Shown: positions 60,910 to 64,000 of the stretch, piece after piece | Layout of the letters: each line of letters opens with the position of its first letter | Position numbering within the stretch: the stretch's first letter is position 1 | NCBI RefSeq assembly: GCF_016918035.1 | Contig: NZ_JAERWK010000005.1 | Coordinates: 186,001-250,000, forward strand | Direction of reading: 5' to 3' | Source of the DNA: Nakamurella leprariae | Lineage (GTDB): Bacteria > Actinomycetota > Actinomycetes > Mycobacteriales > Nakamurellaceae | Length of the DNA stretch: 64,000 bases | Program-made: the position numbers and the translations under genes | Notes under the pieces: generated by a model | What the model was told of the DNA's origin: nothing | Databases searched by the model: none | Seen by the model: only the letters and a program-made list of their open reading frames with translations

Positions 60910-63454
60910 TCCCCCAGTCCCGGTCGCCCTGCGGGTCGTCGAACACCTGCCGCACCGACCATGCCTGCGGTCCGGGCCGGACGGTGATCAGCGCGGCGCT
61001 GCGGGCATCGGCGCCCACGGCCAGGTCGTCGTACTCGGCCCAGTAGCCGTCCATCGCCTCGGCCCAGGCCTGCTCGGTCCACACCGACGCCCCGACGGCG
61101 TCTTCCGGGGCCAGGTCGCGCAGCTCGCCCAGGTCGGCGTACGCCCGGCGGGACAGCAGCTCGACCCGCCGGAACAGCGCGTTGCGGACCATGACGGTGA
61201 ATCCGCGGACGTTGGCGGTGACACCGCGGCCGGCGTCGGCGCTGGGCGGGCGCACCCCGGGCAGGCCGGTCTCCTCCTCGTCCGGATGCGCCAGCGCCTC
61301 CCACTCGTCCAGCAGCGACGAATCCACGCCGCGGACGAGTTCGCCCAGCCACGAGACGATGTCGGTGAGCTCTTCGGTCCGCGCGTCCAACGGTACGGTG
61401 CGCCGCATGGCCCGGTAGGCGTCGGCGAAGTAGCGCAGCACCACCCCCTCGGACCGGCTCAGACCGTAGAAGGCGACGTACTCGGAGAACGTCATGGCGC
61501 GTTCGAACATGTCCCGCACGATGGACTTCGGGTCGGGGGTGTACTCGGCCACCCACGGATGGCCGCGCCGGTAGGTCTCGTAGGCGACCTCGATGAGATC
61601 GGCCAGCGGCTTCGGGTGCTCGACCTCCTCGAGCAGTTCCATCCGCTCCTCGTACTCGAGCCCGTCGGCCTTCATCGCGGCGACCGCGTCGCCGCGGGCC
61701 TTGTACCGCTGCGCGGCCAGGATGGTGCCCGGCCCCTCGAGCGTCGCCTCGATGAGCGAGACCACGTCCAGCGGATAGCCGTCCGACTCGCGGTCCAGCA
61801 TCTCGAGCGCGGCCAGCGCCAGCGGCGAGAGCGGCTGGTCGAGCGCGAAGTCCAGCTGCAAGTCCTCGGTCAGCCGGTACCGCCGCCCGGTCGCGTCCGG
61901 GACGTCGAGCCGCTCGATGATGCCGGCGGTGAGCAGGGCCTTGGTGACGGCGATGGCGCGCAACGCATGTCGCAGCTGCCGGTCGCGCGGCTCGTGGCTG
62001 CCCTCGATGAGCCGGCGCATGGCGGTGAACGCGTCGCCGGGGCGGGCGATGACGCCCAGCACCATGGCGTGCGACACCCGGAAGTGCGACCGCAGCGACT
62101 CCGGTCCACCCTCGACCAGCTTGTCGAACGTCTTCTCGGTCCAGTTGACGAAGCCCTCGGGCGGCTTGCGCCGCACCACCTTCCGCTTCTTGGCCGGGTC
62201 GTCCCCGGCTTTGGCCAGTGCACGCTCGTTCTCGATCACGTGCTCCGGCGCGAGCACGACCACGTCGCCGGCGGTGTCGTACCCGGCCCGGCCGGTGCGT
62301 CCGGCGATCTGGTGGAACTCGCGGACCGACAGCAGCCGGGTGCGCCGTCCGTCGTACTTGCTCAGGCCGGTGAGCAGCACGGTCCGGATCGGCACGTTGA
62401 TGCCCACGCCGAGGGTGTCCGTGCCACAGATGACCTTGAGCAGCCCGGACTGGGCCAGCTTCTCGACCAGCCGCCGGTACTTGGGCAGCATCCCGGCGTG
62501 GTGCACGCCGATGCCCTGCCGCACCAGCCGGGACAGCGTCCGGCCGAACCCGGCCGAGAAGCGGAAATCGCCGATGGTCTCGGCGATCTGGTCCCGCTCG
62601 GCCCGGGTCGCCACGGCCAGGCTGGACAGTGCCTGCGCGCGCTCGAGGGCCGCAGCCTGGGTGAAGTGCACCAAGTACACCGGAGCCCGTCCGGTGCTGA
62701 TCAGTTCCTGCAGCGTCTCGGTCAGCGGCACCAGCGTGTACTCGAAGTGCAGCGGCACCGGCCGCTGCACGCCGGTGATGAGGCTGGTCTCCCGGCCGGT
62801 CCGCGCGGTCAGGTCCTCGGCGAAGAAGGAGACGTCGCCGAGCGTCGCGGACATCAGCACGAACTGGGCGCGCGGCAGTTCGAGCAGCGGCACCTGCCAG
62901 GCCCAGCCCCGCTGCGGGTCGCCGTAGTAGTGGAACTCGTCCATCACCACGACGCCCGGGTCGGCGTCGGCCCCGCCGCGGAGCGCGATGCCGGCCAGGA
63001 TCTCGGCCGTGCAGCAGATGATCGGGGCGGTGGCGTTCACCGCCGAGTCGCCGGTGATCATGCCGACCGCGTCGGCCCCGAAGATGTCGACCAGGTCGAA
63101 GAACTTCTCGGAGACCAGGGCCTTGATCGGCGCGGTGTAGTAGGCCCGGCGGGAGCCGCCGGCCTGCTGGGCGGTCAGCCCGGCGAAGAGCGCGGCGGTG
63201 GCGATCATGCTCTTGCCCGACCCGGTCGGCGTCGCCACGATCACGTTGTTCTCGGCGACGATCTCCAGCAGCGCCTCCTCCTGGTGCGAGTAGAGGCTCA
63301 GACCGCGCTGCTGCGCCCAGCCGGTGAAGGCGTCGTAGACGGTGTCCGGGTCGGGTTCCCCGTCGACCAGGCCGGAGTGGTCCGGGCCGCCGAGGCGCTC
63401 CCGCCAGGCCTGCGGGTTCTCCCCGGCGGGGACGAGGTCGGCCACGGTCGTCAT
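60827..63454 (-). CDS. Ski2-like DEAD/DEAH helicase with DUF3516 C-terminus
   Basis: 875 residues. Helicase motifs are YSHQEEALLEI (Q-like), ATPTGSGKSMIA (Walker A, about 74-86), YYTAPIKALVSEK (Ia), VVVMDEFHYYGD (DEFH box, as in Ski2-like DEVH helicases), MSATLGD (III), GVHHAGMLPKYR, FHQIAGRTGRAGYD (VI). The C-terminal half is the DUF3516 region seen in actinobacteria. It is probably a 3'-5' RNA or DNA helicase with an unknown target. Its 3' end overlaps the tail of the broken lacI frame by 83 bases. Confidence 0.9.
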   Translation of the reverse strand: MTTVADLVPAGENPQAWRERLGGPDHSGLVDGEPDPDTVYDAFTGWAQQRGLSLYSHQEEALLEIVAENNVIVATPTGSGKSMIATAALFAGLTAQQAGGSRRAYYTAPIKALVSEKFFDLVDIFGADAVGMITGDSAVNATAPIICCTAEILAGIALRGGADADPGVVVMDEFHYYGDPQRGWAWQVPLLELPRAQFVLMSATLGDVSFFAEDLTARTGRETSLITGVQRPVPLHFEYTLVPLTETLQELISTGRAPVYLVHFTQAAALERAQALSSLAVATRAERDQIAETIGDFRFSAGFGRTLSRLVRQGIGVHHAGMLPKYRRLVEKLAQSGLLKVICGTDTLGVGINVPIRTVLLTGLSKYDGRRTRLLSVREFHQIAGRTGRAGYDTAGDVVVLAPEHVIENERALAKAGDDPAKKRKVVRRKPPEGFVNWTEKTFDKLVEGGPESLRSHFRVSHAMVLGVIARPGDAFTAMRRLIEGSHEPRDRQLRHALRAIAVTKALLTAGIIERLDVPDATGRRYRLTEDLQLDFALDQPLSPLALAALEMLDRESDGYPLDVVSLIEATLEGPGTILAAQRYKARGDAVAAMKADGLEYEERMELLEEVEHPKPLADLIEVAYETYRRGHPWVAEYTPDPKSIVRDMFERAMTFSEYVAFYGLSRSEGVVLRYFADAYRAMRRTVPLDARTEELTDIVSWLGELVRGVDSSLLDEWEALAHPDEEETGLPGVRPPSADAGRGVTANVRGFTVMVRNALFRRVELLSRRAYADLGELRDLAPEDAVGASVWTEQAWAEAMDGYWAEYDDLAVGADARSAALITVRPGPQAWSVRQVFDDPQGDRDWGITAEIDVAAADEAGEPVLRVLEVGPFG

Positions 63455-63567
63455 GCCGTCCAGCCTCGCACGGCCGGGGTCGCCGGCTTGACGGCCGACG
63501 ACGTTGGGTACAGATCACCCGCCCGCGTCCGATCGGGCGTGGCGCACGAGGAGTCAGCACAGAGCCA

Positions 63568-63666
63568 GTGGATGCCAGGATCCGGCGGGTGGCGACCGAG
63601 GTGTTCGGGTGGCCGTCCCTGCGTCCCGGTCAGCTCGAGGCCATGCGCTCCGTCGTCGACGGTGTT
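63568..63666 (+). pseudogene. Truncated recQ helicase remnant
   Basis: Reading from GTG 63568, the frame gives RRVATEVFGWPSLRPGQLEA and then MRSVVDG. This is the usual N-terminus of actinobacterial RecQ helicases just before the Walker A block. The expected DVLAVMPTGAGKS never follows; homology stops at about 63666 and a hairpin begins at 63681. The gene is divergent from the DUF3516 helicase. This is probably a deletion or insertion remnant; a strained frame stays open to the right edge but shows no RecQ motifs. Confidence 0.65.
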
Positions 63667-63680
63667 CAGCCGACCACTGC

Positions 63681-63712
63681 TGACGCGTCGACGGCAAGCC
63701 GCCGACGCGTCA
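63681..63712. terminator. Near-perfect hairpin at end of recQ remnant
   Basis: TGACGCGTCG (63681-63690) pairs with CGACGCGTCA (63703-63712); CGGC and GCCG inside also pair across AA, with one mismatch between. It could be a terminator or a junction scar. Confidence 0.6.
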
Positions 63713-63716
63713 GGTC

Positions 63717-63977
63717 TTGGCTGCCGGCCGGCAGCGCGCACAGGGTCTGCTCGTCCGGTCACTCCCCGACGAGGACACGGACTTCGCGTGGTTGCGCCCA
63801 GTCGCTGACGTCATCGAATTCCTCGTCGTGCTGTGGCCGGAGATCCGTGTCACCGACTTCGACGGGGCGGGCAGTGGCACCGGCGTCCTGGTGTGGTGCG
63901 GGTGGGTGGTGCTCGGGCTCGCGCTCGTCGCCGTCGCGCAGCTGCGCAGAACTCGAGGCACCGTCACGGCGCACTGA
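63717..63977 (+). CDS. Possible small membrane protein
   Basis: 86 residues if the TTG at 63717 is used; no good ribosome site is evident. The second half has a clear hydrophobic helix (GVLVWCGWVVLGLALVAVAQ) before a basic end, and an acidic DEDTDFAWLRPV segment precedes it. G/C third-position bias is good on this strand, while the opposite frame is Ser/Thr-rich as expected for an antisense shadow. The protein is unidentified and could be the 3' part of a truncated gene. Confidence 0.35.
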   Translation: MAAGRQRAQGLLVRSLPDEDTDFAWLRPVADVIEFLVVLWPEIRVTDFDGAGSGTGVLVWCGWVVLGLALVAVAQLRRTRGTVTAH

Positions 63978-64000
63978 TCATCGGCGGCGTCACTGCCGCA

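Noticed and set aside
59808-63560. 1250-codon minus-strand open frame over the lacI and helicase region
   Set aside because: It is out of frame with the DUF3516 helicase motifs and shows shadow composition.

Overview
This window is very GC-rich, with a strong G/C bias at third codon positions, many GTG starts and several apparently leaderless genes. It encodes an F420-type LLM oxidoreductase, DUF3027 and DUF2771 proteins and a CspB-like protein with a C-terminal tail. Together these point to a high-GC actinobacterium. My best guess from gene content is a relative of Nakamurella or a nearby Frankiales-like group, but this is inference. The backbone genes (DUF3027, MFS transporter, DUF2771 lipoprotein, CspB-like protein, moaA, moaD, moaE, mog, moaC, helicase-associated/WYL protein) recall the Rv0861-Rv0877 neighbourhood of Mycobacterium tuberculosis, as I remember it. 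Here that set is spread over about 48 kb and interrupted by accessory modules.

Layout. 0-9 kb: an HSP90-like ATPase fragment, DUF3027, MFS, DUF2771, a cold-shock protein, two HAD hydrolases, a VanZ-like protein and a DHA2 drug exporter. 9-16 kb: DinB, a NylB-like serine hydrolase, and an AztABCD-type zinc importer with two AztD-like chaperones and Zur-like boxes. 16-26.5 kb: an LLM oxidoreductase, two DUF202 proteins, moaA-moaD, a Pro/Gly/Tyr-rich membrane protein, RtcB, the TldD/TldE protease pair and OhrR-Ohr. 26.5-32 kb: an orphan retron-like reverse transcriptase, an ABC exporter with its own small HTH regulator and paired operators, then a compositionally distinct islet. The islet carries a toxin-antitoxin-SecB-like chaperone (TAC) module and lies between two identical 74-bp direct repeats. 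32-35.4 kb: a VOC protein, then moaE, mog, moaC and malic enzyme in one overlapping operon. 35.5-44.8 kb: a likely ketone/alicyclic acid catabolic cluster (Baeyer-Villiger monooxygenase, esterase, PucR regulator, fused CoA-transferase, enoyl-CoA hydratase, thiolase-like protein, DUF35 protein). 44.8-51 kb: a lipoprotein, a MobA/MocA-like protein, a 63-residue protein, the helicase-associated protein, an NTF2-like protein, a TspO-like protein and Pcm. 51-61 kb: a maltodextrin operon (two GH13 enzymes, MsmK-type ATPase, MalG, MalF, binding protein) divergent from a LacI repressor gene broken by a frameshift. 61-64 kb: a Ski2-like DUF3516 helicase and a truncated recQ remnant.

How it works together. 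The Moa, Mog and MobA-like proteins build molybdopterin cofactor. The Azt genes take up zinc under likely Zur control. Ohr/OhrR handles organic peroxides. The BVMO-esterase-acyl-CoA cluster probably turns a ketone into an ester or lactone, hydrolyses it and feeds the acid into CoA-dependent degradation. The maltodextrin operon imports and splits alpha-glucans. The most unusual elements are the repeat-flanked TAC islet, the reverse transcriptase, the thiolase/DUF35 pair that lacks canonical residues, and the broken lacI and recQ genes.
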